Assembly: GCA_029776155.1 (NCBI GenBank)
Contig: JAKOTU010000055.1
Location: 62,001 to 126,000, forward strand
Source: Bacillota bacterium
Lineage (GTDB): Bacteria > Bacillota > Limnochordia > Darwinibacteriales > Darwinibacteriaceae
DNA: 64,000 nt
Direction of reading: 5' to 3'
Made by a program: the position numbers and the translations under genes. Position 1 is the stretch's first letter, and the number at the start of each line of letters is the position of its first letter. Under the pieces are notes generated by a model. The model saw only the letters and a list, made by a program, of their open reading frames with translations. It did no database searches and was not told the origin of the DNA. Shown here piece by piece: positions 8,134 through 16,026 of the stretch.

Positions 8134-9308
8134 CTCATCACTACCGCCAGATTGCCCAAGCCCACCAGAACAGTGATAGCCACAAAGAACATAAGCGCTG
8201 CCGTACCTAAGGCAATCATCACCAGAACCAAGGCTCCCTCCATGGTTTCTAACGTCTGCACCACCCGCCGGTCACAGAGGGGTTGCAGGAGCGCTCCCAC
8301 CAATTTGAAGGTGAACACCATGGCCAACACCTTAAGCAAGGGAGCTGCCACCAGACAGAACACCATCACCAGACCAAAGACGCCCACCGCGTTTTTGATC
8401 AACAGGGACCCCCCTACCACCACTTCCAGGGTGTCCGCGAACATGCCCCCAGCAATGGGAATCAGCGTTTTGGTCAGGTATTTGGCGGTGCGCAGGGAGA
8501 TGCCATCGGCGATGGGTGCCAGTGCTCCCCTGACCACCATCAACCCTGAGAAGACAATGAACATGAGCCCTAGGATGGTGATAGCGGCCTGCCTCAAAAG
8601 GTTGCCCAGTTTGGGAAAGGAGAGCTCGCTGCTGAACTGGCTCACCAGGGAAAAGGCGGTACTGATGAGGATCAGGGGCAGAAGCAGGCGCTGCACCAAA
8701 GCGGCCACGGTACTCACCGCTGCCCAGAGCAGGGGATGGAACACGGCTGCCGAAGTCACGGCGCCCACTGCCGCCAGGAGCGCCGCAAGCATGGGCAAAA
8801 GGGCCTGCATGAAATCTACCATGGTGCCCACCGCTTCCCGGGCTAGGCCAGCAGCCAGGCCAAAGCTCTGGAGTCCTAAAATCACCAGGACTAAGAAGCA
8901 GATGGCAAAGGCCAGATCCACCACCAGGGGGCTGCCGAAGGAACTGCTCAGGCGCTGAAGCAGGGCGGATAGGACACCAATCACCACCAGCTGGCGCAGC
9001 AGGCTGAAACTCAGGTGCAGCTCCTTGGTGAAGGTTTTGGCCAGGAGCAGAAAAAGCTCTTGCAGCGACCACCCCCTGGGAGCGCCAGATACAAGATCCC
9101 GCCAGTTCAGGCTAGGCAGCAGCTCTTGGTAGCCATCCTCCAGGAGTTCGCTAAAGCGCAGCAGCTGTCCCAGCTCCAGTTCCTCCAATTGGGCTTGGAT
9201 GGAGTCGTGAAGAGGTTGTGCCTGTTGGATCATCTGCCCCTGGACTGGACAGGCAAGCAAAAAGAGGAGCAAGGCTGCAGGCAGACCCCAGACTGATCGC
9301 TGCTTCAT
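8130..9308 (-). CDS. spoIIIAE: Stage III sporulation protein AE
   Basis: SpoIIIAE is the polytopic core membrane protein of the SpoIIIA complex. The roughly 392-residue protein starts with a cleavable-looking signal (ALLLFLLACPVQGQ), has a soluble stretch to about residue 90 and then about eight hydrophobic helices. The ATG giving MKQRSVWGLP is taken as the start; a GTG three codons earlier is also possible. The spacing to spoIIIAD is about a dozen bases. Confidence 0.94.
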   Translation of the reverse strand: MKQRSVWGLPAALLLFLLACPVQGQMIQQAQPLHDSIQAQLEELELGQLLRFSELLEDGYQELLPSLNWRDLVSGAPRGWSLQELFLLLAKTFTKELHLSFSLLRQLVVIGVLSALLQRLSSSFGSPLVVDLAFAICFLVLVILGLQSFGLAAGLAREAVGTMVDFMQALLPMLAALLAAVGAVTSAAVFHPLLWAAVSTVAALVQRLLLPLILISTAFSLVSQFSSELSFPKLGNLLRQAAITILGLMFIVFSGLMVVRGALAPIADGISLRTAKYLTKTLIPIAGGMFADTLEVVVGGSLLIKNAVGVFGLVMVFCLVAAPLLKVLAMVFTFKLVGALLQPLCDRRVVQTLETMEGALVLVMIALGTAALMFFVAITVLVGLGNLAVVMR

Positions 9309-9320
9309 GACTCCCACCGG

Positions 9321-9725
9321 CTACAGCCCCAGGATCCCGAACAGGGTCTGGAGGATAGCCTGGAGCAGGGGCAGTCCGATGATCAGGATCACCAGCTTGC
9401 CTGCGAGCTCCACCACGGCGGAAATGGCTGCCTCCCCTGCTTCTTGGCAGATCTGCACTCCAAAGGAGGTGAGGTAAGCCACGGCGATGGTTTTCAAGAC
9501 AGGATTGAGGTAGAAAGAACCCACAGAACCTTCCCGGGCCAAGGCAGTTAAGGCCTGCACAACGCTGGAGATGTGCGGCAAAAGAGCAGTGAACGCTACG
9601 GCCGAGAAGGCGGTGGCCAACAGCACCGCCCAGGAAGGCTGCTCTTCCCGGAACTCAGCCTGGAAGACAGTAATTACGAGGGCCAGACCCACCACCAGCG
9701 GCAACCACAACACTTCCCTCACCAC
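9321..9725 (-). CDS. spoIIIAD: Stage III sporulation protein AD
   Basis: The 134-residue protein has four hydrophobic segments and the family signature YLTSFGVQICQEAGEAAISAVVELAGK in the second half. It is an integral part of the SpoIIIA complex. Translation appears to begin at a GTG that overlaps the spoIIIAC stop region by seven bases; the next codon is also GTG, so the exact start is uncertain by one codon. Confidence 0.93.
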   Translation of the reverse strand: MVREVLWLPLVVGLALVITVFQAEFREEQPSWAVLLATAFSAVAFTALLPHISSVVQALTALAREGSVGSFYLNPVLKTIAVAYLTSFGVQICQEAGEAAISAVVELAGKLVILIIGLPLLQAILQTLFGILGL

Positions 9726-9916
9726 CTAAAGACCGATTCCACATGGGAAAAGAGCTGGCCCACCATCTGCACCAGCCACAGAAGCACGATGATCACTCCG
9801 GCTAGACTCAACATCTGGGCCTGCTCTTTGCGATCGGCCTGAACTAGGAAAATGTTCAGCACGGCCACCAAGATACCCAAGCCGGCTATGCGGTAGATGG
9901 GAGATAAATCTGCCAT
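9719..9916 (-). CDS. spoIIIAC: Stage III sporulation protein AC
   Basis: This is a 65-residue protein with two membrane helices (about 8-25 and 37-57), the normal size for SpoIIIAC. It reads MADLSPIYRIAGLGILVAV at the N-terminus and has the conserved QADRKEQAQMLSLAG loop. AGGAGGG lies six bases before the chosen ATG. A longer reading upstream would overlap spoIIIAB and has no ribosome site. Confidence 0.94.
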   Translation of the reverse strand: MADLSPIYRIAGLGILVAVLNIFLVQADRKEQAQMLSLAGVIIVLLWLVQMVGQLFSHVESVFRW

Positions 9917-9927
9917 GCCCATCCCTC

Positions 9928-10440
9928 CTAAATCAAGAGCAGTACCAGGAACAGTCCCGCGGCCACGCCCAGATACTGCCACAGGCGCACATGTTGATCC
10001 CGCTCCTGCTCCGCAGCTGCCAAAGCCCGTTCCAACCTGATCAAGAGCTGCTGGATCTGCTTGCTCTGCTCCGCAGCATCGCTCCGGCCCAGAGCCGCAC
10101 CGCAAAAGTGCAGATCCTCCAGCACATCCGGGGGCAGCCCGTTATCAGCTAAAATGCCCAAGGCCTGCTGCCAAAGGGCCGCGAAGCTCTCTCCCGTACC
10201 TGCCTGCAAACCTTGGCTCAGGGCCGTCAGAAATCTGCCCACTACTCCGCGGAACAAAGGCGCCTGGACCGCCAGAAAGGTGGGAAGGGTGGTGCGGCTG
10301 AACTGGATTTCCGATTCGAGCACCTGCATCAAGCGGATCAGCTCCCGCAGGTGGTACACCCGCTGGGTATAACTGCTGGCCAATACAAAGCCCATCCCGC
10401 TGCAGGCCATGAGGATCAATCCCGCTGCTATAGCCTTCAC
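9928..10440 (-). CDS. spoIIIAB: Stage III sporulation protein AB
   Basis: The 170-residue protein has an N-terminal membrane helix (5-22), a soluble helical domain with YTQRVYHLRELIRLMQVLESEI, and a C-terminal membrane helix (about 155-170). The fold is related to type II/IV secretion F-type proteins. It lies between spoIIIAA and spoIIIAC in standard order. Confidence 0.93.
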   Translation of the reverse strand: MKAIAAGLILMACSGMGFVLASSYTQRVYHLRELIRLMQVLESEIQFSRTTLPTFLAVQAPLFRGVVGRFLTALSQGLQAGTGESFAALWQQALGILADNGLPPDVLEDLHFCGAALGRSDAAEQSKQIQQLLIRLERALAAAEQERDQHVRLWQYLGVAAGLFLVLLLI

Positions 10441-10473
10441 ACCCTCACCCCTGTCCTCTTATGCTTATGAGCG

Positions 10474-11361
10474 CTACCCGATTCTTAGAACCCCTTCCAC
10501 GGTCCCAGGACCGAGCCGCCTGGAGAGGATGATCACCAGCTCAAACACGCCTAGACTACCGGTGAGCCAGCTGCGCCTTTTCACCTGCTCCCAGCTTTCC
10601 CCATGACAGGTGGCGATCACCTTCACTCCACTGCGGGCCAGTTCGCCTAGGATCCAACCATCCCTCTCCTGGCCGATTTCGTCGGTCACCACCACCTGTG
10701 GTGAGAGTGCCCGTAGGGCGTGCTGCACCCCCAGCTCTTTGCTGTACCCATCCAGCACATCGGTGTGCAGCCCCACATCCAACTGGGGGACACCTTGATA
10801 GGAAGAGGCGATTTCGGACCGCTCATCGATCACCACCACTTGAAAACCCATATCCGCCACCTGGCGGGTGAGATCCCGCAGCAGAGTGGTCTTACCACAC
10901 CCCGGTGGGGAAACGATCAGGGTGGACCTAAGCTGCCCCCGGCTGCGGCAGACCACGTGCCCCACAACACCGTCGGCGGCCCCGGGTACGGCCCGGGCCA
11001 GCCGGAAATTCAAAGAGGAAATGCCGCGGATGGTCTTCAGCTTACCCCCGCTGTATACGGCCTGCCCGGCGATGCCCACCCGGTGGCCTCCCGGCAGAGT
11101 CAAGTAGCCCCCCGAGATTTCCTGCTCCCAGGCATACCAGGAGCTCTCCGTAATGAGCTGCACAGTGCGCTCTAGATCGTCCCTGGTGACCACATAGCCC
11201 TGGCTGGGTTCACAGGGCCTGCCCTGAAGGGAAAGGGAAAAATAACCGGAGCGATCCTTAAGGATTAGGGGCCGGTTCATGCGCAGGCGAATCTCCTCCA
11301 AATCCCGGCAGGCTGCCCCAGCGACGAGCTCCCTGATGGCCGGTGCCAAGTAACCAAACAT
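10474..11361 (-). CDS. spoIIIAA: Stage III sporulation protein AA (ATPase)
   Basis: SpoIIIAA is the mother-cell ATPase of the SpoIIIA complex, related to secretion ATPases. The 295-residue protein has a Walker A motif VSPPGCGKTTLLRD (about 157-170), a Walker B VVIDERSEIA and a further conserved VVTDEIG block, followed by ATCHGES. It is the first gene of the operon; GAGGAGGGGG lies a few bases before the ATG and a sigma-E-type promoter lies just upstream. Confidence 0.96.
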   Translation of the reverse strand: MFGYLAPAIRELVAGAACRDLEEIRLRMNRPLILKDRSGYFSLSLQGRPCEPSQGYVVTRDDLERTVQLITESSWYAWEQEISGGYLTLPGGHRVGIAGQAVYSGGKLKTIRGISSLNFRLARAVPGAADGVVGHVVCRSRGQLRSTLIVSPPGCGKTTLLRDLTRQVADMGFQVVVIDERSEIASSYQGVPQLDVGLHTDVLDGYSKELGVQHALRALSPQVVVTDEIGQERDGWILGELARSGVKVIATCHGESWEQVKRRSWLTGSLGVFELVIILSRRLGPGTVEGVLRIG

Positions 11362-11380
11362 CTTCCCCCTCCTCTACAGC

Positions 11381-11410
11381 ACTATATGAGCAAGGGGGAC
11401 AAGTTATGAC
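11381..11410 (-). promoter_or_regulatory. Sigma-E-type promoter of the spoIIIA operon
   Basis: On the minus strand GTCATAAC (11403-11410) and CATATAGT (11381-11388) are separated by exactly 14 bases. This fits the mother-cell sigma-E consensus as known from Bacillus (a -35 like GNCATAWW and a -10 like CATACANT). The -10 lies 20 bases before the spoIIIAA ATG. In B. subtilis spoIIIA is a sigma-E operon, so position and known regulation agree. Confidence 0.75.
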
Positions 11411-11441
11411 AAAAAAAGACTGCCCCAAATCGGGCAGCCTT
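11411..11441 (-). terminator. Intrinsic terminator after the CD1247-like gene
   Basis: On the minus strand a GGCTGCCC / GGGCAGTC hairpin is followed directly by a run of seven T. It lies 19 bases after the stop at 11460 and abuts the -35 box of the spoIIIA promoter. It should isolate the vegetative pepQ-efp transcript from the sporulation operon. Confidence 0.85.
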
Positions 11442-11459
11442 TACACTTAACCCCTTGTC

Positions 11460-11933
11460 TTATTCTTCCCCATCATCTTCTACCGGCTCGGTGTCTTCGC
11501 TGAAGACCTCTTCTAGTTCGTGGTAATCATCGGTTTCAAACACAACGGCACCACAGCGCTGGCAGCGGATCTGAATTCCCTCGTCAAACAGAAAGTCCTC
11601 ATCAAATCGCATCACATACCCGCATTGTGGACACTCGGCTTCGGCGTAGGACTCCTCCAGATCGTCCTCCCACTCCTGGGGGTAGTCGGAATCGTCCTCA
11701 TCCCCGTAAAACTCGTCCTCCAGATATGCCAGGTCAAAGTCCACTTCCTGCAGGTACTCATCCAGTTCTTCCTGGGCCTGCTTCAGTTCCTCCACATCTG
11801 CAGCCAGCTGGTCCAAAATCTGCAGGATCTTGGACATGAGGAAGGTGCTCCGCCCCTCTTCCGGTTCGGTCTCACCATCAATCATCCCGCGCAGATACGC
11901 GATCTTCTCTTTGACGGTCTCCAACAAATCCAC
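11460..11933 (-). CDS. CD1247-like acidic zinc-ribbon protein of unknown role
   Basis: This 157-residue, strongly acidic protein has an N-terminal helical region ([16 protein letters not shown], then a coiled-coil stretch around residues 35-70 ending [10 protein letters not shown]). The C-terminal zinc ribbon has two CxxC pairs, [10 protein letters not shown] and CQRCGAVVF (about residues 100-132). Proteins of this layout (CD1247 N-terminal domain) occur in Clostridia between efp and spoIIIAA, as here. The role is not known; the cysteine pairs suggest zinc binding. It is followed by a terminator. Confidence 0.7.
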   Translation of the reverse strand: MDLLETVKEKIAYLRGMIDGETEPEEGRSTFLMSKILQILDQLAADVEELKQAQEELDEYLQEVDFDLAYLEDEFYGDEDDSDYPQEWEDDLEESYAEAECPQCGYVMRFDEDFLFDEGIQIRCQRCGAVVFETDDYHELEEVFSEDTEPVEDDGEE

Positions 11934-11952
11934 CTCCTATTTTTCTGCCTCG

Positions 11953-12510
11953 CTAGGCCCGGGAGAGGTATTCCCCGGTCCTGGTATCCACTTTGACCAG
12001 GTCACCCTGCTCCACAAACAGCGGTACCTGGATGGTGATGCCCGTCTGCAGGGTGGCCGGTTTGGTAGCCCCCTGGGCGGTATCACCCTTGAAACCTGGC
12101 TCGGTGTGCACAACTTCCAGCACCACTGTGGTGGGCAGCTCTACGCCCACGGGCTTGTTCTGGTAGAATTGGATTCCGATGGTCATGTTCTCAATCAGAT
12201 ACTTCGGCGCATCGCCCAGATCCGCAGCGGTCAGGGAGATCTGATCATAGGTTTCCATATCCATGAAGAAATACTCATCTCCCGTGGAGTACATAAACTG
12301 CATCTCCCTGAGCTCAATATGGGCCCGGGCCACTTTTTCACCTGCGCGGAATGTTTTCTCTACCGTGTTCCCGCTGCGCAAGTTCTTCAGCTTGGTGCGC
12401 ACAAAGGCTGCTCCCTTACCTGGCTTCACATGCAGAAACTCAACTACGCTGTAAATCTCGCCTTCCACTTCAATGGTCAATCCAGTACGCAGATCGTTTA
12501 CGGAAATCAT
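11953..12510 (-). CDS. efp: Translation elongation factor P
   Basis: EF-P relieves ribosome stalling at polyproline stretches. The 185-residue protein is full length with three OB-like domains. The tip lysine of the first domain is K32 in [16 protein letters not shown], and the C-terminal signature is [29 protein letters not shown]. It lies 11 bases after pepQ, the usual Firmicute pairing. Which enzyme modifies K32, if any, cannot be told from the window. Confidence 0.97.
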   Translation of the reverse strand: MISVNDLRTGLTIEVEGEIYSVVEFLHVKPGKGAAFVRTKLKNLRSGNTVEKTFRAGEKVARAHIELREMQFMYSTGDEYFFMDMETYDQISLTAADLGDAPKYLIENMTIGIQFYQNKPVGVELPTTVVLEVVHTEPGFKGDTAQGATKPATLQTGITIQVPLFVEQGDLVKVDTRTGEYLSRA

Positions 12511-12521
12511 CAGCGCTCCTC

Positions 12522-13586
12522 CTATTTCACCACATACAGTTCCTTAAAAGTAGATGTCAAGACATCGTGGCCGTCCTCTGTGACCACCACCAAATCCTCG
12601 ATGCGCACTCCGCCGAAGCCGGGCAGGTACACGCCTGGCTCCACCGTCACTACCATCCCCGGCTTAAGCACGGTGTTGTCCGTTTTGGAAAGCCGCGGGT
12701 TTTCATGAATCTCCAACCCCACACTGTGTCCCAATCCGTGCCCGAAATAGTCGCCGTAACCTGCTTCCGCGATGATGTCCCGGGCGATGGCATCGATTTC
12801 TGCCCCCGTTTTCCCTGGGCCCACAGCCTGCAGCGCTTCCTGCTGAGCTCGGAGTACCAAATCGTAGATGAGCAGGTGCTGCTCCTCGGGCTCGCCCACC
12901 ACAATGGTTCTGGTCATGTCCGAACAGTAGCCGTTGACCACGCAGCCAAAATCCAGGACCACAAAATCGCCGAAGCTCAAAATGCGGTCGCCTGGACGGG
13001 CATGGGGCAGGGCACTTTGGGGCCCCGAAGCCACGATGGGGGCAAAGGACATGGCACTGGCACCCTTCTTGCGCATGAGGAACTCCAGCTCCAGGGCGAT
13101 TTCTCGTTCGGTGATGCCCGATTTGATTTTGGGCAGCAGCTCGGCAAAGGCTTCATCGGCGATCTGGGCCGCCCGGCGGATGTGCTCAATTTCCTGGGGG
13201 GCCTTGCACATGCGCAGCTCTTCCACCCAGCCGCTGGCTCCCCGCAGTTCCACAGAAGCGAAACGGTCCTGCCATTCCCGCAGCTGCTTTACGGTCACGT
13301 GCTCTTCTTCGAACACTAGGCAGCGCACCCGTTCACCCTGGATCAGCTCGTCCATGGAGTCGGCATAGGACTCAATCCTCACCAGTTCCCAACCAGGGCA
13401 TTCCGCCTTCACCTGTTCCACATAACGAAAATCAGTCAAAATGGCCTGCTTGGTGCCGGAGATCCATACCAGGCCCGCAGAACCGGTGAAACCCGTTATG
13501 TAGCGCCTGTTCACAGGATTGGATATCAAAAACACATCGGCGCCTTCCGCCTGCAGGCGCTCGCGAATGCGGGCTACTCGCTCCAT
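12522..13586 (-). CDS. pepQ: Xaa-Pro peptidase (M24 family)
   Basis: This M24 metallopeptidase cleaves Xaa-Pro bonds in peptides. The 354-residue protein has the creatinase-like N-terminal domain (1-125) and the pita-bread catalytic domain. Its metal ligands are visible in [42 protein letters not shown] and GVRIEDLV. The start [11 protein letters not shown] is set by AGGAGG six bases upstream of the ATG. The pairing with efp, which handles proline-rich translation, is conserved in Firmicutes. Confidence 0.94.
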   Translation of the reverse strand: MERVARIRERLQAEGADVFLISNPVNRRYITGFTGSAGLVWISGTKQAILTDFRYVEQVKAECPGWELVRIESYADSMDELIQGERVRCLVFEEEHVTVKQLREWQDRFASVELRGASGWVEELRMCKAPQEIEHIRRAAQIADEAFAELLPKIKSGITEREIALELEFLMRKKGASAMSFAPIVASGPQSALPHARPGDRILSFGDFVVLDFGCVVNGYCSDMTRTIVVGEPEEQHLLIYDLVLRAQQEALQAVGPGKTGAEIDAIARDIIAEAGYGDYFGHGLGHSVGLEIHENPRLSKTDNTVLKPGMVVTVEPGVYLPGFGGVRIEDLVVVTEDGHDVLTSTFKELYVVK

Positions 13587-13670
13587 ATTCGACCTCCTAA
13601 ATAGCATTAATACCTGTCTTTTCTATTCCCTAGTTGGAAACTCCTGCCGTGCTCTCCATTTGCCATAAGA

Positions 13671-13693
13671 AAAACCCCATCTGGGATTGGGGT
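13671..13693 (-). terminator. Intrinsic terminator after the 64-residue ORF
   Basis: On the minus strand AACCCC pairs with GGGGTT around a short loop and is followed by TTTCTT. It begins within a few bases of the TGA at 13695 and probably ends the yqeG-yqeH-small-gene transcript. Confidence 0.8.
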
Positions 13694-13694
13694 T

Positions 13695-13889
13695 TCAGTT
13701 CTTGGGCTTGAAGTACAGGGTGACATTTACCGCCCTCTGTCTGCCCTTGTGCACAGCTAGGTCCGCCAAGGCATAATGCTTCAGCTGGGGATGCCTCCGT
13801 TTCAGCTCCTGCACGGTCTGGCGGATGTTTCCCAGAAACTGCCCACTAGACTCATACACCACGGCTGTCTCGTAAACGAACGGCTGCAC
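13695..13889 (-). CDS. Small conserved-looking protein, unknown function (64 aa)
   Basis: I do not recognise this 64-residue protein. It begins GTG (MQPFVYETAVVYESSG) after a strong GGGAGGAG site with six-base spacing and ends right at a terminator, so it looks translated. It is basic, soluble and predicted as alpha/beta: two beta segments at the ends (FVYETAVVYES and RAVNVTLYFKP) flank one helix (FLGNIRQTVQELKRRHP). It follows yqeH by 73 bases, so it may belong to the ribosome-assembly transcript, but nothing direct shows its function. Confidence 0.65.
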   Translation of the reverse strand: MQPFVYETAVVYESSGQFLGNIRQTVQELKRRHPQLKHYALADLAVHKGRQRAVNVTLYFKPKN

Positions 13890-13962
13890 AGCTTACTCCT
13901 CCCTGACTGGCTTTGATATTTACAGTATGTGCAGGAAGGACAAGCATTATGCATGAAATGAT

Positions 13963-15039
13963 CTATATTTTCGGGCCGATTAGGTTGGGCCTGATGAAAT
14001 GCTTTACACCGGCCGGGACATGCAGCCGCAATCTGAACGGCGCTTTCCGGGCGGAAACCCAGCCCAAGCCACTCACCACCAGATCCTCCCCGGCTTTTAG
14101 GGACACGGTCCGCTCATCCCAGCGGGCAAAGGCAGGGCCTTTCCCCTTCCATTTGTCCAGATGCTTGCGGCTGGATTTCTGCCAGCGCACTCCCGAACCC
14201 GTAAACCCAAGGAGGAGTCCGTTTTCGCCGGCCTCCACACATTCCACCACGCACAGCCCCTCAATTAACACCAGATCGCCCGGGGACACCGGGTAAAGGT
14301 GGGAGGTAAGGCTGCGGTGGGGGATGATCTTCACCGCCCATTCAGCATCCACCAGATCACTGATCCGGCCCTGGGGCACAAACCCCGGGGAATCCGCGAA
14401 GGTAAGGCCAGAACCTTGCCACTGGGAAACGCTTACGGTGGTGCCTGGATAGGGGGAAACCGTGGGCTTGATGCCCTTGCGCTGCCCCCCGCCAATACGC
14501 ATGGTGAGCAGGCGCTCCAAAATGCTGGACTTGCCCACATTAGTCACACCAACAAAGAGTACCCGGCCTCCTAATTCAGCCACGGCATCGGCCAGTGCCG
14601 GGAACCCGTAGCCGGTCAGGGCGCTCACCAAACGCACATCCACCCGTGACAGCCCCAGGGACTTTAGGCGTCGCCGCACCCAAACCTCCACTTCCGGCAG
14701 GGGAGTTTGGGCAGGCAGCAGGTCCACCTTGTTCACAGCCAGCAGCAGTTCCCGGTCCCCCAACAGGCGCAGAAACTCCGGGGGCAGCCCCGACTCGAAA
14801 TCCAAAATATCCACCACCAGCACCACCCCGGAAGCCCAGTCCAAGCCCTGGGCAATCGCCTGGAGGGCCTGGTCCGCTTTCACTGCGCCAAGTTCGTGGC
14901 GCCCGTAGTGGATCATCCGAAAACAGCGCTGGCAGATCACCGAGTCCTGCCCTAACAGGTGCTCGGGAACATAACCAAACTGTCCTGGATCCGTACTCTG
15001 GATTTTAGCTCCACAGCCTCGACAATAAAGATCTGCCAT
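13963..15039 (-). CDS. yqeH: Ribosome biogenesis GTPase YqeH
   Basis: YqeH is a circularly permuted GTPase needed for 30S subunit assembly. The 358-residue protein has an N-terminal zinc finger (C6, C9, C36, C39). The permuted G motifs are in the order G4 NKVD, G5 SAL, G1 GVTNVGKSSI and G3 DSPG, followed by a C-terminal RNA-binding region. The ATG giving MADLYCRGCG is chosen because GGAGAG lies six bases upstream; longer readings run into yqeG. The yqeG-yqeH gene order is conserved in Firmicutes. Confidence 0.96.
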   Translation of the reverse strand: MADLYCRGCGAKIQSTDPGQFGYVPEHLLGQDSVICQRCFRMIHYGRHELGAVKADQALQAIAQGLDWASGVVLVVDILDFESGLPPEFLRLLGDRELLLAVNKVDLLPAQTPLPEVEVWVRRRLKSLGLSRVDVRLVSALTGYGFPALADAVAELGGRVLFVGVTNVGKSSILERLLTMRIGGGQRKGIKPTVSPYPGTTVSVSQWQGSGLTFADSPGFVPQGRISDLVDAEWAVKIIPHRSLTSHLYPVSPGDLVLIEGLCVVECVEAGENGLLLGFTGSGVRWQKSSRKHLDKWKGKGPAFARWDERTVSLKAGEDLVVSGLGWVSARKAPFRLRLHVPAGVKHFIRPNLIGPKI

Positions 15040-15040
15040 A

Positions 15041-15577
15041 TCAGTCTCTCCCCAGCCGTGATTTGATGGATGCGGCATCCACGAGCCCCCGTCGCGCCAG
15101 ACGGCGCAGCATCCTCCGCTCGAGCTTGCGCATGACCTGGGTAAAACCGAACTCCACAGTACTCAGCGGGTCTACCAAAATGGCATACAGCCCCAGGCGT
15201 TTTGCCCCAAAGACATCAGTGAACAGTTGATCACCCACCACCGCAACTTGTCCCGCTGGCAGGCCCAAAAGCTCCATGCCGCGGCGAAACGCCCTGCTCA
15301 GAGGCTTCATGGCCCGTCCCACTGCGGGTATGCCTAAGAGCTCGGCGAAACTTTGGGTGCGCTCAGGCAGCGCATTGGAAACAAGGCACACTTGGAATCC
15401 TTCCGCCTTGGCTGTCTCGATCCACCGGGCCAAAGCCTGGTCCATCTGGGGATTTCCCCAGGGAACCAGGGTGTTGTCGATGTCTATGAGCAGGCCCTTA
15501 AGGCCACGGTCTTGCAGTGCCGCCAGATCGATCTCCAGCACACTTGGCACAATGGCATCGGGTATTAGATACTTCAT
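15041..15577 (-). CDS. yqeG: HAD-superfamily phosphatase, YqeG type
   Basis: The 178-residue protein is a HAD hydrolase of the YqeG family, near the phosphatidylglycerophosphatase group. Motif I is GLLIDIDNTLVPWG, motif II is CLVSNAL, a lysine follows in MKPLSRAF, and motif III is VAVVGDQLFTDVFGAK. The ATG of MKYLIPD follows GTGGAG with seven-base spacing. It lies one base from yqeH, with which it is usually co-transcribed. The substrate in Firmicutes is not certain. Confidence 0.9.
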   Translation of the reverse strand: MKYLIPDAIVPSVLEIDLAALQDRGLKGLLIDIDNTLVPWGNPQMDQALARWIETAKAEGFQVCLVSNALPERTQSFAELLGIPAVGRAMKPLSRAFRRGMELLGLPAGQVAVVGDQLFTDVFGAKRLGLYAILVDPLSTVEFGFTQVMRKLERRMLRRLARRGLVDAASIKSRLGRD

Positions 15578-15608
15578 ACTGCAGCTCCACTTCACGTAAT
15601 GTCCATTT

Positions 15609-15617
15609 ATTATACCA
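15609..15617 (-). promoter_or_regulatory. Extended -10 promoter of yqeG-yqeH
   Basis: TGgTATAAT on the minus strand (-10 at 15609-15614) lies about 30 bases before the yqeG ATG. No good -35 is seen at 17 bases, which is usual for extended -10 promoters. Confidence 0.55.
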
Positions 15618-15644
15618 CACTCCCAGCCGAGGAGAAAATAGGCA

Positions 15645-15670
15645 ATGGGCTCACCTTAAGAGGAGCCCAT
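15645..15670 (-). terminator. Hairpin at the end of sigK
   Basis: ATGGGCTC and GAGCCCAT form a perfect 8-bp stem around a ten-base loop that includes the sigK stop codon. On the minus strand it is followed by TGCCTATTTTC. The T-run is weak, so termination efficiency is uncertain. Confidence 0.55.
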
Positions 15671-16012
15671 CGCATTGAGTAGTTTGCCCAGCGCCCGCTT
15701 TTCAATGCGGGACACGTAGGATCTGGAGATGCCCAGCTTTCTACCGATCTGCCGTTGGGTCAGCTTCTCCTGCTGGCCCAGGCCGAAGCGCAGTTCCAGG
15801 ACAATGCGCTCACGGGGCGACAGGCAGTGGAAGTGTTCCGCTAAACGTTCCCGATCGATGTTTAGCACCACCTTATCCAGCACCTCATCCTGGTCGGAGC
15901 TGAGAATATCCATCAGACTTATCTCATTGCCTTCCCGGTCTGCACCGATGGGATCATACAACTTGATCTCTTGGCGAACCCTGCGGGTGGTGCGCAGGTG
16001 CATCAAGATCTC
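15656..16012 (-). CDS. sigK: RNA polymerase sigma-K factor, C-terminal half (split gene)
   Basis: This is the 3' part of the gene for the late mother-cell sigma factor. It reads E-I-L-M-H-L-R onward and includes the DPIGADREGNEISLMDIL stretch typical of sigma-K and not sigma-E. It ends with region 4: LSPRERIVLELRFGLG and the helix-turn-helix TQRQIGRKLGISRSYVSRIE. In the unrearranged state an in-frame TAA lies two codons before GAG, and there is no ribosome site, so it should not be translated alone. Joined at 16011-16012 to the 5' half ending at 20026-20027 it continues the same frame. The reconstituted protein would have about 233 residues, the normal length for pro-sigma-K. It corresponds to spoIIIC of B. 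subtilis. Confidence 0.93.
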   Translation of the reverse strand, partial: EILMHLRTTRRVRQEIKLYDPIGADREGNEISLMDILSSDQDEVLDKVVLNIDRERLAEHFHCLSPRERIVLELRFGLGQQEKLTQRQIGRKLGISRSYVSRIEKRALGKLLNAMGSS

Positions 16013-16026
16013 GAGTTAACTGACAG
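15995..16026. other. Right attachment site of the sigK element (attR-like)
   Basis: The chromosomal half-site is CAGGTGCAT (15995-16003), the shared bases are TCTC (16009-16012) and the element half-site is GAGTTAACTGACAG (16013-16026). The predicted crossover dinucleotide is TC at 16011-16012. The TGA stop of the recombinase (16003-16005) lies inside this site. Confidence 0.8.

Noticed and set aside
8152-8958. Long plus-strand open frame opposite spoIIIAE
   Set aside because: It is an antisense shadow with no recognised motif, a common by-product of G+C-rich codon use.
9919-10105. Longer version of spoIIIAC
   Set aside because: It overlaps spoIIIAB, lacks a ribosome site, and the 65-residue form has the normal size.
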